38,659 nucleotides of DNA from Candidatus Accumulibacter contiguus (GCF_012940005.1 NZ_SPMX01000037.1:1-38659), one strand, 5' to 3'. Positions 16,254 to 26,031 are shown, counted from the first letter of the stretch. Program-made: numbers and translations. Notes: generated by a model not told the origin, from the letters alone.

Positions 16254-18257
16254 TCAGAACTCCAAGGGGTCGACTTCCAGGTGCCAGCGTAGCCGGGATG
16301 GCGCCCTGATGGCTTCGAGCTGGGTCACCCAGTGGGCGAGGAAGCGCTGCAAGGCTCGCCGTGATGGCGACTCGACCAGCAACTGTGCACGTTCGAGACT
16401 GGCGCGACGGGACAGGCGCATCGGCACCGGATCGTAAAAGATCACTTGTAGATCTTCGTCGGACACCGGCTGGGCACGAGCGCTGGCGAGGAAGCCCAGT
16501 GCGTCAGCCATCCGTGGAGATTCCGCACGCAGCATGGCCTGATGGGCATAGGGCGGGAAGCCGGCCTGCTGTCGCTCCTTGAGCTGCATGGCGGCGAAAG
16601 CCGGATAGTCATGCCGGATCAGCGCGGCGTAGAGCGGATGTTCGGGAAACTGTGTCTGCAGCAGCACTTCGCCTGGCCGGTCGGCACGGCCGGCGCGCCC
16701 GGCCACCTGCATCAACTGTGCGAACAGACGCTCCGGGGCGCGCCAGTCTGCGGCGAACAGGGCGGCATCCGGGGCGATCGCACCGACCAGCGTGAGCTTC
16801 GGGAAGTCATGGCCCTTGGCCAGCATCTGCGTGCCAACCAGGATGTCAGCCTCGCCCCCATGGATTCTCGCCAGCAGGACTTCCCATTGTTTGCGGCTGC
16901 GCGCCGAATCACGATCGACACGCAGGATGCGTGCCTGTGGGAAGCGCTCTGCAAGGACTGCCTCGATCCGTTGCGTACCGCGACCGAAGGCGCTGAGATC
17001 CTGGTTGCCACAGGTCGGGCAAAGCTTTGGGACGCGTGCCTCGAAGCCGCAATGGTGGCAGCGCAGACAGCGGTCGGCGAGATGCAGAACCAGGTTGGCG
17101 GCGCAGCGATGGCAATGTGAAGTCCAGCCGCAGGCCGCGCAGGCCAGGACCGGTGCGTAGCCGCGCCGGTTGAGGAAAACCAGACTCTGTTCGGCACGCA
17201 CCAGACGTTGCTCGATGGCCAGCAGCAGGGCTCCGGAGAGTCCATCCTGCAACTTGTCGAAGCGCGTATCGATACACCGCAGCAGGGGCAGGCAGGCACC
17301 CGCGAAGGCCCGCTCCCGCAGCGAAAGAAGCCGATAGCGCCCGCTCCCGTCAACGCCCTGGGCATTGGCCCAACTCTCGAGTGAAGGAGTCGCCGAACCA
17401 AGGACAATCAGGATGCCACTATCGTGAGCGCGGAAGACGGCCAGGTCACGCGCCGAATAGCGAATGCCGTCCTGTTGTTTGAACGACGAGTCATGCTCTT
17501 CATCGACGATGATCAGGCCAAGCTCGGGCAAGGGTGTGAATACCGCCAGGCGGGTGCCGAGGACGATACGTGCCTCGCCAGTCAGTGCGGCACGCCAGTT
17601 GCGGCTACGCGCAGCCTCACCCAACTCGCTGTGCAGGCTGACCAGCCCGGCATTTGGAAAACGAGCCGTGACCCGGGCTTCGAGTTGTGGCGTCAGGTTG
17701 ATTTCCGGTACCAGCAGGAGCGACTGTTGCCCCACCGCCAGGCAGCGTTCGATCAGGCGGAGATAGACTTCGGTCTTGCCGCTGCCGGTGACGCCGTGCA
17801 ATAGGTAGGCGCGGGCGTTACCTGCAGCTATCGACGTCAGCACAGCTTCCTGTTCGCAGGTCAGCAGCGGCGCTGGCTGCGCCGGCACGTCCACGATGCG
17901 CTGCCGAAGCGGCCGAGGTTTCGGTGGTGCCAGCGCGCGTAGTCCGGCCGGCAGGGTAGACAGCATCACCTGCCCAAGCGGCGCGTGATAATAGGCCGCG
18001 CAAAACTTGGTCAGGCGAAACCAGGCGGCGGGCAATGGCGGCAGCTCGCGAAGAATGCTTTCGATCGGTTTGAGCTGTGCAAGCGGAATGTCCGTATCGG
18101 TAGCCAACTCAACGAGGATACCGATCTTGTGGCGTTGACCGAAGGGTACACGAACCCGACAGCCGATGTCCGCCACCGACATCCGCTCTCCCTCGGGAAC
18201 CCGGTAGTCGAAGAATCGGCGAAGCGGCACGTCTAGGGCGACGCGGGCAATCTGCAT
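16254..18257 (-). CDS. priA: primosomal replication helicase PriA
   Basis: PriA restarts stalled replication forks by loading the replisome at forks and D-loops. 667 residues, somewhat shorter than E. coli PriA (732). Seen in order: the N-terminal 3'-DNA-binding domain, Walker A GVTGSGKT (155-162), Walker B DEEH (252-255), the motif III region LGSATPSLES, a zinc-binding insert with CAACGWTSHCHRC, CLRCHHCG and CPTCG cysteines, then helicase motifs including VGTQMLAKGHDFP and QVAGRAGR. ATG 18257 opens MQIARVALDVPL, the normal start. Upstream on its strand lies the DnaA-box-like cluster and then hemE. Confidence 0.95.
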   Translation of the reverse strand: MQIARVALDVPLRRFFDYRVPEGERMSVADIGCRVRVPFGQRHKIGILVELATDTDIPLAQLKPIESILRELPPLPAAWFRLTKFCAAYYHAPLGQVMLSTLPAGLRALAPPKPRPLRQRIVDVPAQPAPLLTCEQEAVLTSIAAGNARAYLLHGVTGSGKTEVYLRLIERCLAVGQQSLLLVPEINLTPQLEARVTARFPNAGLVSLHSELGEAARSRNWRAALTGEARIVLGTRLAVFTPLPELGLIIVDEEHDSSFKQQDGIRYSARDLAVFRAHDSGILIVLGSATPSLESWANAQGVDGSGRYRLLSLRERAFAGACLPLLRCIDTRFDKLQDGLSGALLLAIEQRLVRAEQSLVFLNRRGYAPVLACAACGWTSHCHRCAANLVLHLADRCLRCHHCGFEARVPKLCPTCGNQDLSAFGRGTQRIEAVLAERFPQARILRVDRDSARSRKQWEVLLARIHGGEADILVGTQMLAKGHDFPKLTLVGAIAPDAALFAADWRAPERLFAQLMQVAGRAGRADRPGEVLLQTQFPEHPLYAALIRHDYPAFAAMQLKERQQAGFPPYAHQAMLRAESPRMADALGFLASARAQPVSDEDLQVIFYDPVPMRLSRRASLERAQLLVESPSRRALQRFLAHWVTQLEAIRAPSRLRWHLEVDPLEF

Positions 18258-18322
18258 GCGGAAGATCCGATCCGGGAAACGCGTTTGCGAGCTAAGGCAT
18301 TCAGTTATCTCGGCTTTCCAGC

Positions 18323-18521
18323 CTATACACAGATCTGTGGATAACTCTGTGGATCAGCTTGCCGAAAAGTGGCGCAAAGGCCCTGTTCACAAGGGTTTCC
18401 GGAGATCGCCGGAAAAATAGGCAATTTTTAAAACCTTTTAAATCAATAGGATGGAAATATAGCCATGAGAAGCCACTGGTTTTCAGCAGACGGCGAAAGT
18501 TGTGGCCATTTCTGTGAATAA
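18323..18521. other. DnaA-box cluster with AT-rich tract (candidate origin or DnaA-binding region)
   Basis: In the 284-base gap between hemE and priA there are DnaA-box-like 9-mers (consensus TTATNCACA): CTATACACA at 18323-18331 (one mismatch), TGTGGATAA at 18336-18344 (perfect, - strand), TGTGGATCA at 18348-18356 (one mismatch, - strand), and TGTGAATAA at 18513-18521 (perfect, - strand). A weaker CTGTTCACA lies at 18383-18391. Between them is an AT-rich tract (18413-18446) with the inverted repeat TTTAAAA/TTTTAAA (18427-18442), a possible unwinding element, and a hairpin TTTCCGG/CCGGAAA (18396-18415). No gene is seen. This may be oriC, an auxiliary DnaA site, or a DnaA-controlled priA promoter. 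Confidence 0.55.
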
Positions 18522-18541
18522 GTCAACTGGTAGAAGACGAT

Positions 18542-19619
18542 TTATTCGATTTTTCTACGCAGGAGGCGGCTATGGGTGTGTACCGCATCAACCAGTGCCG
18601 TTACGTTTTCGGGTGGCGTAAACTGGGAAATCCCGTGGCCCAGATTAAACACATGACCGGTGTTGTGCAAACCGTAGCTGTCCAGCACCTGTCTGGCTTC
18701 GGCGGCTACCCTCTCGGGTGAGGCGAAGAGCACTCCAGGATCGAGATTGCCCTGCAAGGCAACCTGGTGACCCACGCGTCGGCGCGCTTCGCCGATGTCG
18801 ATTGTCCAGTCGAGGCCGATCGCATCGCAGCCGATATCGGCGATCGATTCCAGCCACAGGCCCCCCCCCCTTGGTGAACACGATCGACGGAACCCGTGTA
18901 CCTGCCCGCTCGCGGATGAGACTAGCAACGATGCGTTGCAGGTAGGATAACGAGAATTCCTGGTACGCGGCAGCCGAAAGCGAGCCGCCCCAGGAATCGA
19001 ATATCATCACTGCCTGTGCTCCGGACTCGATCTGGGCGTTGAGGTAAGCGCTTACCGCATCGGCAGTGACCGACAGAATGCGATGTAGCAGATCCGGTCG
19101 GTCGTAAAGCATGCCCTTGATGCAGCGGTAATCGCTGCTCGCACCGCCTTCGACCATGTAGCATGCCAGGGTGTAAGGACTTCCGGAAAAGCCGATCAGC
19201 GGCACGGTGTTGTTCAGCGCCCGCCTGATTTCGCTGACGGCATCCATCACATAACGCAGGTGATCCCAGGGGTCTGGTGCAGTCAGGTCGCGGATCGCCC
19301 ATTCCTCGCGCAGCGGACGTTCGAAGCGGGGTCCTTCCCCATCGGTGAAATACAGCCCGAGGCCCATCGCATCGGGCACCGTCAGAATGTCCGAGAAAAG
19401 GATCGCCGCATCGAGATTGTAACGCGCGAGTGGCTGCAGGGTCACCTCGCAAGCCATGGCAGGGTTCTTGCACAACTGCAGAAAGCTGCCGGCACGCCGA
19501 CGCGTTTCGCAGTACTCTGGCAGATAGCGGCCCGCCTGTCGCATCAGCCAGACCGGCGTATGTTCGGTCGGTTCCTTGAGCAGGGCGCGCAGGAAAGTAT
19601 CGTTGCAGGGTCGGGTCAC
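18542..19619 (-). CDS. hemE: uroporphyrinogen decarboxylase HemE (frameshifted at a G10 run)
   Basis: HemE decarboxylates uroporphyrinogen III to coproporphyrinogen III in heme synthesis. The first ~240 residues are intact: [15 protein letters not shown], the [16 protein letters not shown] block and IFDSWGG. The frame breaks in ten C at 18861-18870 (ten G on the coding strand). With nine G the reading goes from VFTKGGG into [18 protein letters not shown] and ends normally at 18542, giving 358 residues, as in the family. As written the protein would lose its last third, including conserved substrate-site residues. HemE should be essential for a heme-using cell, so a sequencing error is the likeliest cause. 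GTG 19619 is preceded by GGAG at 7-8 bases. trkH ends 59 bases upstream on the same strand. Confidence 0.88.
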
Positions 19620-19678
19620 GTTGGGCTCCGCCGCAGCGGGGAATGCGCCGCGAAAGCTCGATTATCCGCCTTTCGCCC

Positions 19679-21133
19679 TTACTTGCGCCAGAAAGCCGGG
19701 GTCATGACCACCAGCAGGGTAAAGATTTCGAGGCGACCGAGGAGCATGGCAAAGGTGCACACCCAGGTCTGGAAGTCTGACAGACCACCGAAATTGGTCG
19801 CCGGACCGACCTCGCCGAGACCCGGACCGGTATTGTTGATGCTTGCGACGACTGCCGAGAAGGCGGTGATGATCTCGAGTCCGGAGAAGGAAAGCGCTAG
19901 CGTCATCGACACGATGCACACCATGTACATGAAGCCGAAGGCCAATACCGCGAAGAGAATGTTGGGGGGCATCACCTCACTGCCAATCTTGATCGGATGT
20001 ACGGCGTTGGGGTGCATGGCGCGTGTCAGTTCGCGGTAGACCTGTTTGTAGAGCACGATGGCGCGGATCATCTTGATGCCGCCACCCGTCGAACCCGCAC
20101 TGGTCGCAAAGCTCGACAGGAACAACATCCACAAAGGAGCAAAGAAAGGCCACAGCGCATAATCGGTATTGGCATAACCGGTGGTCGTTGCGATCGAGAC
20201 GACATTGAAGGCCGAAAACCTGAGCGCCTCGGAGAAGTTCGGATACACCTCATGCACATCGAGAAAGACGGCGATTGCGATGACACTGCCGATGCTTACC
20301 AGGAGAAAGGCTCCAGCTTCCGGATCGGTTACATAAGGACGCAGCGAACGACCCGAAAGAACGACATAGTGGGTTGCAAAATTGCAGCCCGCAATCAGCA
20401 TGAATAGGATACTGACGGCTTCGATCGCCGGTGAATCAAAGAATCCGAAGCTCGCGTCGTGACTGGAAAAGCCGCCAAGTCCCATGGTGCTGAACATGTG
20501 CATGAGCGCGTCGAGCCAGGTCATGCCGGCCCAATGGTAGCCCAGCGTGCAGCAAATCGAGATCAGCGTATAGACCACCCACAGGCCTTTGGCCGTTTCT
20601 GCCATGCGCGGGGTCATCTTCGAATCCTTCATCGGCCCCGGTGTTTCGGCCTTGAACATCTGGCGGCCGCCGATTCCGAGCAAAGGCAGGATGGCTACCG
20701 CCAGAACGATCAAGCCCATGCCGCCGAGCCAGACCAGTTGGCAACGCCAGAAATTGATCGACACCGGCAGCGTGTCCAGTCCCTCGAAGACTGTCGCGCC
20801 GGTCGTGGTCAGTCCGGAGACCGCTTCAAAATAGGCATCCGTAAAACTCGCATTGAGCTGGATCATTAGAGGCAGTCCGGCATAGACCGGCAAGACCGTC
20901 CACACCAGTGCGACCATCAGAAACCCGTCGCGAATCGTCAGATCACGCTTCTCTTTGCGGGTTACATACCACAGTCCCAGGCCAGTACCGACGGTCAGCA
21001 GGACCGCCTCGTCGAAAGCACTCTCGGCTCCGTCATGCGTCGCCCAGGACAAGGCCCAGGGAACCAGCATGGTCAGCCCGAACATGCAGATCACCAGCGA
21101 GAGAACCCGAATGACCGGGTAATAGCGTTGCAT
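19679..21133 (-). CDS. trkH: potassium uptake channel subunit TrkH
   Basis: The membrane channel of the Trk K+ uptake system, 484 residues, normal length. Four pore loops with filter sequences are visible: TTTGATVF (about 110), STMGLGGFS (about 220), TTTGYAN (about 315) and NNTGPGLG (about 430). TrkA, its cytoplasmic gate, is encoded 11 bases upstream, so the two genes are almost certainly one transcript. They follow ntrYX in the same orientation. Confidence 0.95.
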   Translation of the reverse strand: MQRYYPVIRVLSLVICMFGLTMLVPWALSWATHDGAESAFDEAVLLTVGTGLGLWYVTRKEKRDLTIRDGFLMVALVWTVLPVYAGLPLMIQLNASFTDAYFEAVSGLTTTGATVFEGLDTLPVSINFWRCQLVWLGGMGLIVLAVAILPLLGIGGRQMFKAETPGPMKDSKMTPRMAETAKGLWVVYTLISICCTLGYHWAGMTWLDALMHMFSTMGLGGFSSHDASFGFFDSPAIEAVSILFMLIAGCNFATHYVVLSGRSLRPYVTDPEAGAFLLVSIGSVIAIAVFLDVHEVYPNFSEALRFSAFNVVSIATTTGYANTDYALWPFFAPLWMLFLSSFATSAGSTGGGIKMIRAIVLYKQVYRELTRAMHPNAVHPIKIGSEVMPPNILFAVLAFGFMYMVCIVSMTLALSFSGLEIITAFSAVVASINNTGPGLGEVGPATNFGGLSDFQTWVCTFAMLLGRLEIFTLLVVMTPAFWRK

Positions 21134-21144
21134 GGCAATGCCTC

Positions 21145-22575
21145 TCAGAAGAAATGGAAACCGACCGCAAACAGCTTCTCCACCTGCTTGACCACCTTCT
21201 TGTCGAGGCAGAAGACGATCACGTGGTCTCCGGACTCGATCACCACATCCTTGTGGGCGATCAGTACCCGGCCCATCTGCTTCTGTTTGGCCAGGCCGAG
21301 AAAACCGATATCCTGGCTCTTGTCGAGATCGCGCACGATCGCCGCGATGAATGCGCCAGCAATTTCCGGCAACTCACCGATGCGCCGGCCAACCACTTTC
21401 GAATTCTTCTGTTCACCGTGCGCGACGATCTCGAGCGCTTCGGCAGCGCCACGGCGCAGACTATGGACCTGTGCCACATCACCGTGACGGACATAGGTCA
21501 GCAGCGTGCCGATCGATACCTGCGCTGGTGAAATCGCGATGTCGATCGGCCCACCCTGAACCAGTTCGGCGTAGGCGCGCCGGTTGATCAGTGCCACCAC
21601 CCGCTTGCTGCCCATCCTTTTGGCCAGCGACCCGGCCATGATGTTGTCTTCATCATCGCTGGTCAGCGCCAGGAAGAGATCCATTTCGTCGATCGCTTCC
21701 TGTTGCAACAACTCTTCGTCAGTGGCGTCACCGTTGAGTACCAGCACCGACTTGAGGGAGGTGGCCACGAACTCGGCGCGGCGCCGGTCTAGCTCGATGA
21801 CCTTGACCTGGCACTTGTTCTCGAGCGCCTGGGCGACGCGCAGCCCGATATTACCACCACCGGCAATCATCACCCGCCGGACGGGCTCCACCGAGCGTCG
21901 CAGTTCGCGCATCACGGTTCGAATGTGTTCCTCGGCGGCCAACAGGAATACCTCGTCGCCATCTTCGATGATCGTATCGCCAGTCGGAGTGATCGCCCCG
22001 TCACGGCGATAGATCGCAGCGATCCTTCCCTCGATTCCCGGTGGCAGATGATTGGGCATTTCCTTGATCGGGCTACCAACTAGCAGGCCGCCGGAGTAGG
22101 CACGCACGGCGACGAGCGCCAGACGGCCGCTGCCAAAACTCAGGACCTGCAGTGCTTCCGGGAAATCGACCAGGCGCGCAATGTACTCGGTGATCACATG
22201 TTCCGGACACAAGGCGTAATCGACGGCAAAATTTTCCGGGGACAGGAGCTTTTCGCTGTCCAGGAAATCGCGTGCCCGCAGACGAGCGATCCGCGCCGGG
22301 ACGTTGAAAATGCTGTGTGCCACTTTGCAGGCGACGAGATTGGTCTGATCGCTCTGGGTCACGGCAATCAGCAGGTCGGCGTCGTCCAGACCGGCATTGG
22401 CTAGTACCGACGGATGCGCTGCGTTGCCGACGACCGTTTGCAGGTCAAGGCGATCCTGCAAATGCGCCAGCCTCTCATGGTCGCTATCGACCACCGTGAT
22501 ATCGTTGTTTTCAGAGACGAGGCTTTCGGCGACGCTGGCACCCACCTGGCCAGCGCCGAGTATGACGATACGCAT
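21145..22575 (-). CDS. trkA: Trk potassium transport NAD-binding regulator TrkA
   Basis: The cytoplasmic regulator of TrkH, 476 residues. It has two RCK repeats, each a Rossmann-like nucleotide-binding domain plus a ligand-binding TrkA-C domain. The first nucleotide loop is ILGAGQVG (residues 4-11) with the acidic VVDSD ribose-binding site. The second is IAGGGNIG (about 236) with VIELD. It gates TrkH in response to NAD(H) or ATP/ADP. It lies between ntrX (37-base gap) and trkH (11-base gap). Confidence 0.95.
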   Translation of the reverse strand: MRIVILGAGQVGASVAESLVSENNDITVVDSDHERLAHLQDRLDLQTVVGNAAHPSVLANAGLDDADLLIAVTQSDQTNLVACKVAHSIFNVPARIARLRARDFLDSEKLLSPENFAVDYALCPEHVITEYIARLVDFPEALQVLSFGSGRLALVAVRAYSGGLLVGSPIKEMPNHLPPGIEGRIAAIYRRDGAITPTGDTIIEDGDEVFLLAAEEHIRTVMRELRRSVEPVRRVMIAGGGNIGLRVAQALENKCQVKVIELDRRRAEFVATSLKSVLVLNGDATDEELLQQEAIDEMDLFLALTSDDEDNIMAGSLAKRMGSKRVVALINRRAYAELVQGGPIDIAISPAQVSIGTLLTYVRHGDVAQVHSLRRGAAEALEIVAHGEQKNSKVVGRRIGELPEIAGAFIAAIVRDLDKSQDIGFLGLAKQKQMGRVLIAHKDVVIESGDHVIVFCLDKKVVKQVEKLFAVGFHFF

Positions 22576-22612
22576 GGTTGTTGATCTCCCTGACAGCCTT
22601 GACGGTTAGACT

Positions 22613-23875
22613 CTACTCGCGCTCGTCGCCGCGTCGGCCAACATTGAGTCCGAGCTGCTTCAACTTGCGGTAAAGGTGAGTGCGCTCCAAGCCTGTCTTC
22701 TCCGCCAAACGCGTCATGCTACCGCGTTCGCCGGTCAGGTGGTATTCGAAATACATCCTTTCGAAGGCTTCCCGGGCCTCGCGCAATGGTTGATCGAAAA
22801 ACATTGCCGGTAGTGGGAAAGGAGCACCAATCTGCCTGACCTCGATCTGCAGAATGCGGGCGACGTCATCGGCACTGATTTCTTCGTCGAGTGCCGAGAG
22901 CGCGAGATTCTTGACGGTGGTCAGCAGTTCTGCCCACTCCCCGTGCCAACGGTGCAAACGGAGTGCGTTCTGGGCGCCGCTGGAAAAATGCCGCAACGGA
23001 ACCTCGCCGCGCTCGGCCAGATGGGCCAGCAGCAAGGAGGCAATCTCGGGAACATCGTCGGCATGGCCGGAGATCTGCGGCAGCGCCACCCAGACTTCAC
23101 CCAGGCGGTTGACCAACACCGGATCCCAGCCGGCATCGACGAGGTTTGTCAGCGGGCGGGTCGAAGCGGCGACCAACTGCAGATTGTGTCTTTCGAGTCG
23201 TTCAAGCGCGAAGACCAGATTCATCTGTTGCAGCTTTCCGAGCTGCGCGAGGTCGGAGATGAAGACGATGCCGCCGCTGGCATTCTGCAGCATTTCCTGC
23301 GTCAGCGGCGCACTCGAAGTCGACAGATCCAGCCACGGCGCCCGGTGTGTCTGCAAGGTACGCGCGCAAATTTCGGCGATGCTGCCGGATGCGCTCTTGA
23401 GGAGCAGCACCGAGGTTTTCGCCGCGGCCTGCTCAAGGCGCCTCTTGAGGTCCTTGAGCAATGGGGAGTGGGCAAAAGCATCAAGCGTCAAGGGCTTCTT
23501 GAGCAGTACCGTTTCGTGCTTGAGCGCCTTCTTGACCGTGAGCAACAGTTTTTGCAGAGCGATCGGCTTCTCGAGGAAATCGGTGGCGCCGATGCGTGTC
23601 GCTTCGACGGCCGAGTCGATCGTACCGTGACCGGACATCATGACCACCGGCATCGTCAGGAGACCGCTCGCGGACCATTCCTTGAGCAGTGAAATTCCGT
23701 CGGTATCGGGCATCCAGATGTCCAGCAGAACCAGGTCAGGCCGCCGGTCTGTGCGCAGCTTGCGCGCCGCTGCAGCGTTCTCGGCCAGCCACACCGAGTG
23801 ACCTTCGTCGGCCAGAATCTCGGAGAGCAATTCGCGAATTCCCATTTCGTCATCAACGATCAGTATTTGCGCCAT
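22613..23875 (-). CDS. ntrX: NtrX-like response regulator with degenerate central domain
   Basis: The response regulator partner of NtrY, 420 residues. The receiver domain (1-120) is intact, with Asp8/Asp9, phospho-acceptor Asp52 (VLLDIWMP), Ser81 region and Lys103. A C-terminal Fis-type helix-turn-helix is seen (SMTRLAEKTGLERTHLYRKL). The middle, which in NtrC-type regulators is a sigma-54-activating AAA+ ATPase, is shrunken and lacks a Walker A GxxGxGK(E) (KSASGSIAE stands near that place) and the GAFTGA loop. It is therefore unlikely to activate sigma-54 promoters and may act as a repressor or a sigma-70 regulator. Starts 2 bases after the ntrY stop. Named by its partner and order. Confidence 0.85.
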   Translation of the reverse strand: MAQILIVDDEMGIRELLSEILADEGHSVWLAENAAAARKLRTDRRPDLVLLDIWMPDTDGISLLKEWSASGLLTMPVVMMSGHGTIDSAVEATRIGATDFLEKPIALQKLLLTVKKALKHETVLLKKPLTLDAFAHSPLLKDLKRRLEQAAAKTSVLLLKSASGSIAEICARTLQTHRAPWLDLSTSSAPLTQEMLQNASGGIVFISDLAQLGKLQQMNLVFALERLERHNLQLVAASTRPLTNLVDAGWDPVLVNRLGEVWVALPQISGHADDVPEIASLLLAHLAERGEVPLRHFSSGAQNALRLHRWHGEWAELLTTVKNLALSALDEEISADDVARILQIEVRQIGAPFPLPAMFFDQPLREAREAFERMYFEYHLTGERGSMTRLAEKTGLERTHLYRKLKQLGLNVGRRGDERE

Positions 23876-23877
23876 GG

Positions 23878-26031
23878 TCAGGCCTCGGAAGGAAGTTGGC
23901 TTGCGCGTCGCCTGGGTGTCGGTAGAGCAGCCAGCGGCAACAGGATGCTGACCTCGGCGCCGATCGGCTGACGATTGTTGATTCGGATGCGGCCGTGATG
24001 TTCATCGACGATCTTCTTGACGATCGCCAGGCCCAGGCCGGTACCGCGGGCCTTGGTGGTGACATAGGGTTCAAAGACCCGCGCGATGATTTCGGGTGGA
24101 AAACCAGGCCCCTGATCGCTGACCAGCAGTTCAACCATACTGTCGGTACGGCGCGTGCCAATCACGATGGATGGTGAATCCACCGCCTCCTGCGCCTCTT
24201 CAGCGTTGCGCAGCAGGTTGTGGATGATCTGTCGCAACTGGGTGGTGTCGCCCCATACCGGAGGTAACCTGGCCGCGAGATTTGGCTCGATCGTGGCCCG
24301 CGAGGTCTCGTAGAGGCCAAGCACCTCGACGACCAGCGCGTTGAGGTCGACGACGGCCAGCTCGGGCGCAGGCATGCGCGCGTAGTCGCTGAAGTCATTG
24401 ACCATCCTTTTCATCGCCTGTACCTGCATGATGATGGTCTGGGTCGAGCGAGCGAGCATCTCGGCATCGGTACCGCTGAGACGATCGGCAAGCTTCATCT
24501 GCAGGCGTTCGGCGGATAACTGGATCGGTGTCAGAGGGTTCTTGATCTCGTGCGCCAGCCGCCGTGCCACTTCGCCCCATGCGGCACTGCGCTGGGCGGC
24601 GACGAGTCGCGTCACGTCGTCAAATACAACGACGTAGCCACCGTGTGATTCATCCGGAAGCTGCGACCCGCGCAGGAGCAGGATCTGTGGCGGGCCGTCA
24701 GGATGATCAAGTTCGATCTGCTCCTGCCATTCCGTACCTTGGATCTCGGCAAAGGCGTCGATGATGGCCTGACCGAGAACCTGCTGGCGTGGCCAGACTG
24801 TGGCAGACTCTCCGAGAAGGCTGGTGAAGTCGTCGGCAAGGATGGTCAGTGCGCCCTCGTTCACCGTCCGCAGCACGAAGCGTCGGTCGAAAACGAGGAC
24901 ACCGGCAGACAGGTTGGCCAGAATCGATTCCAGATAAGCTCGTGCCGCTTCCAGCTCGGCGCGGTGACGCTCGTTGTCGCGTCGTGCCTCGTCCAGCTGG
25001 CTGGTCATCTGTTTGAACGAGCGCGTCAGGATGCCCAGTTCATCACGGCTATAGATCGCCTGGCGAGGAGTGTAGTCGCCAGCCGCCACGGCCTGGGTAC
25101 CTTCTGCAAGGATCGACAGGGGTGCCGACAAACGACGGGCCAGCACGAAAGCCAGCGCGATGGCGGTGAACAGGGCCAGCAGTACGGTCAGCGTGAGAGT
25201 CATCGCGTAGATGCGGGTAAGCCCTTCGCGACCCAAAGAGAGTTCCTGATAGTCAGCATACACGGTCTGGACGCTGTCGGCGTTCAGCGCGAGCGCTCCC
25301 GGTACCGGCTCGGTGAGTTGCAGGATGCGCGTCTCGACCCCGAGGCCCGGTGGTGCGACGGCCACCAGGACGCGCAAGCTGAGGTCCTTGTCGCCGTTGC
25401 TTTCAATGACCGCGTACCTGCGCTCGCTGCGCGCGCGGCGCAACTGTTCGGGTGCTGGCTGTGCTGGCAGTCGGTTGGCCAGTTCGTCGGTGGCCGTCGC
25501 CAGCAGTTCGCCAGTGGTCGAAAACAAGGCAACGGATTGCACGCCATGCTGCTCGCGCAAGCGATTGAGTTCGAGTCGCCGCTGCACTTCCGAACGTTCG
25601 CCGAGTTCCAGCGCCATGGCCTGCCCCTTGACCGCAAGATCCTCGAGCAAGGAGTCTAGCGCACTGCGACCGAGGTTCAATCCCGCTTCGAGGGCTTTTT
25701 CCACGCGGACGTCGAACCAGGTCTCGATGCTCTTGGTGACAAACTGTACCGATACCGCGTAGATCAACAGCCCGGGAAGGACGGCCATGAGGCCAAACAT
25801 CAGCATCAGGCGAAACTTGAGGCGAGAGCCGAATACCTGCGCCCGATGCTCTCGCCAAAGTGCGTGCAATTGCCATGCGATCAGCGCCAAGAGCGACAGG
25901 GCGACGATTGCGTTCAGCCCGAGCAGCCACGGATAGTGACTGGCAAAAAGCGCCGTATTGGCGCTTGCCGAAGCCAGCAGAAACAACAGAATGCCGCCAA
26001 ACGACGCGGCGGCGACGATCAGTGCTTTCAT
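23878..26031 (-). CDS. ntrY: nitrogen-related sensor histidine kinase NtrY
   Basis: A membrane sensor kinase of 717 residues. Two N-terminal helices and a third at ~73-95 are followed by a ~180-residue extracytoplasmic domain, a helix at ~277-298, a HAMP domain (~298-350), a coiled segment, a PAS domain (~365-475), the phospho-acceptor His494 in RRLAHEIKNPLTPIQ, and the ATPase with N-box HNLLRNAEEA (~604), DQGPGFP and GTGLGLAI. NtrY usually senses nitrogen or redox conditions and phosphorylates NtrX. ATG 26031 overlaps the DUF4390 stop (ATGA) and its own stop is 2 bases from ntrX, so the three genes are tightly coupled. Confidence 0.93.
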   Translation of the reverse strand: MKALIVAAASFGGILLFLLASASANTALFASHYPWLLGLNAIVALSLLALIAWQLHALWREHRAQVFGSRLKFRLMLMFGLMAVLPGLLIYAVSVQFVTKSIETWFDVRVEKALEAGLNLGRSALDSLLEDLAVKGQAMALELGERSEVQRRLELNRLREQHGVQSVALFSTTGELLATATDELANRLPAQPAPEQLRRARSERRYAVIESNGDKDLSLRVLVAVAPPGLGVETRILQLTEPVPGALALNADSVQTVYADYQELSLGREGLTRIYAMTLTLTVLLALFTAIALAFVLARRLSAPLSILAEGTQAVAAGDYTPRQAIYSRDELGILTRSFKQMTSQLDEARRDNERHRAELEAARAYLESILANLSAGVLVFDRRFVLRTVNEGALTILADDFTSLLGESATVWPRQQVLGQAIIDAFAEIQGTEWQEQIELDHPDGPPQILLLRGSQLPDESHGGYVVVFDDVTRLVAAQRSAAWGEVARRLAHEIKNPLTPIQLSAERLQMKLADRLSGTDAEMLARSTQTIIMQVQAMKRMVNDFSDYARMPAPELAVVDLNALVVEVLGLYETSRATIEPNLAARLPPVWGDTTQLRQIIHNLLRNAEEAQEAVDSPSIVIGTRRTDSMVELLVSDQGPGFPPEIIARVFEPYVTTKARGTGLGLAIVKKIVDEHHGRIRINNRQPIGAEVSILLPLAALPTPRRRASQLPSEA

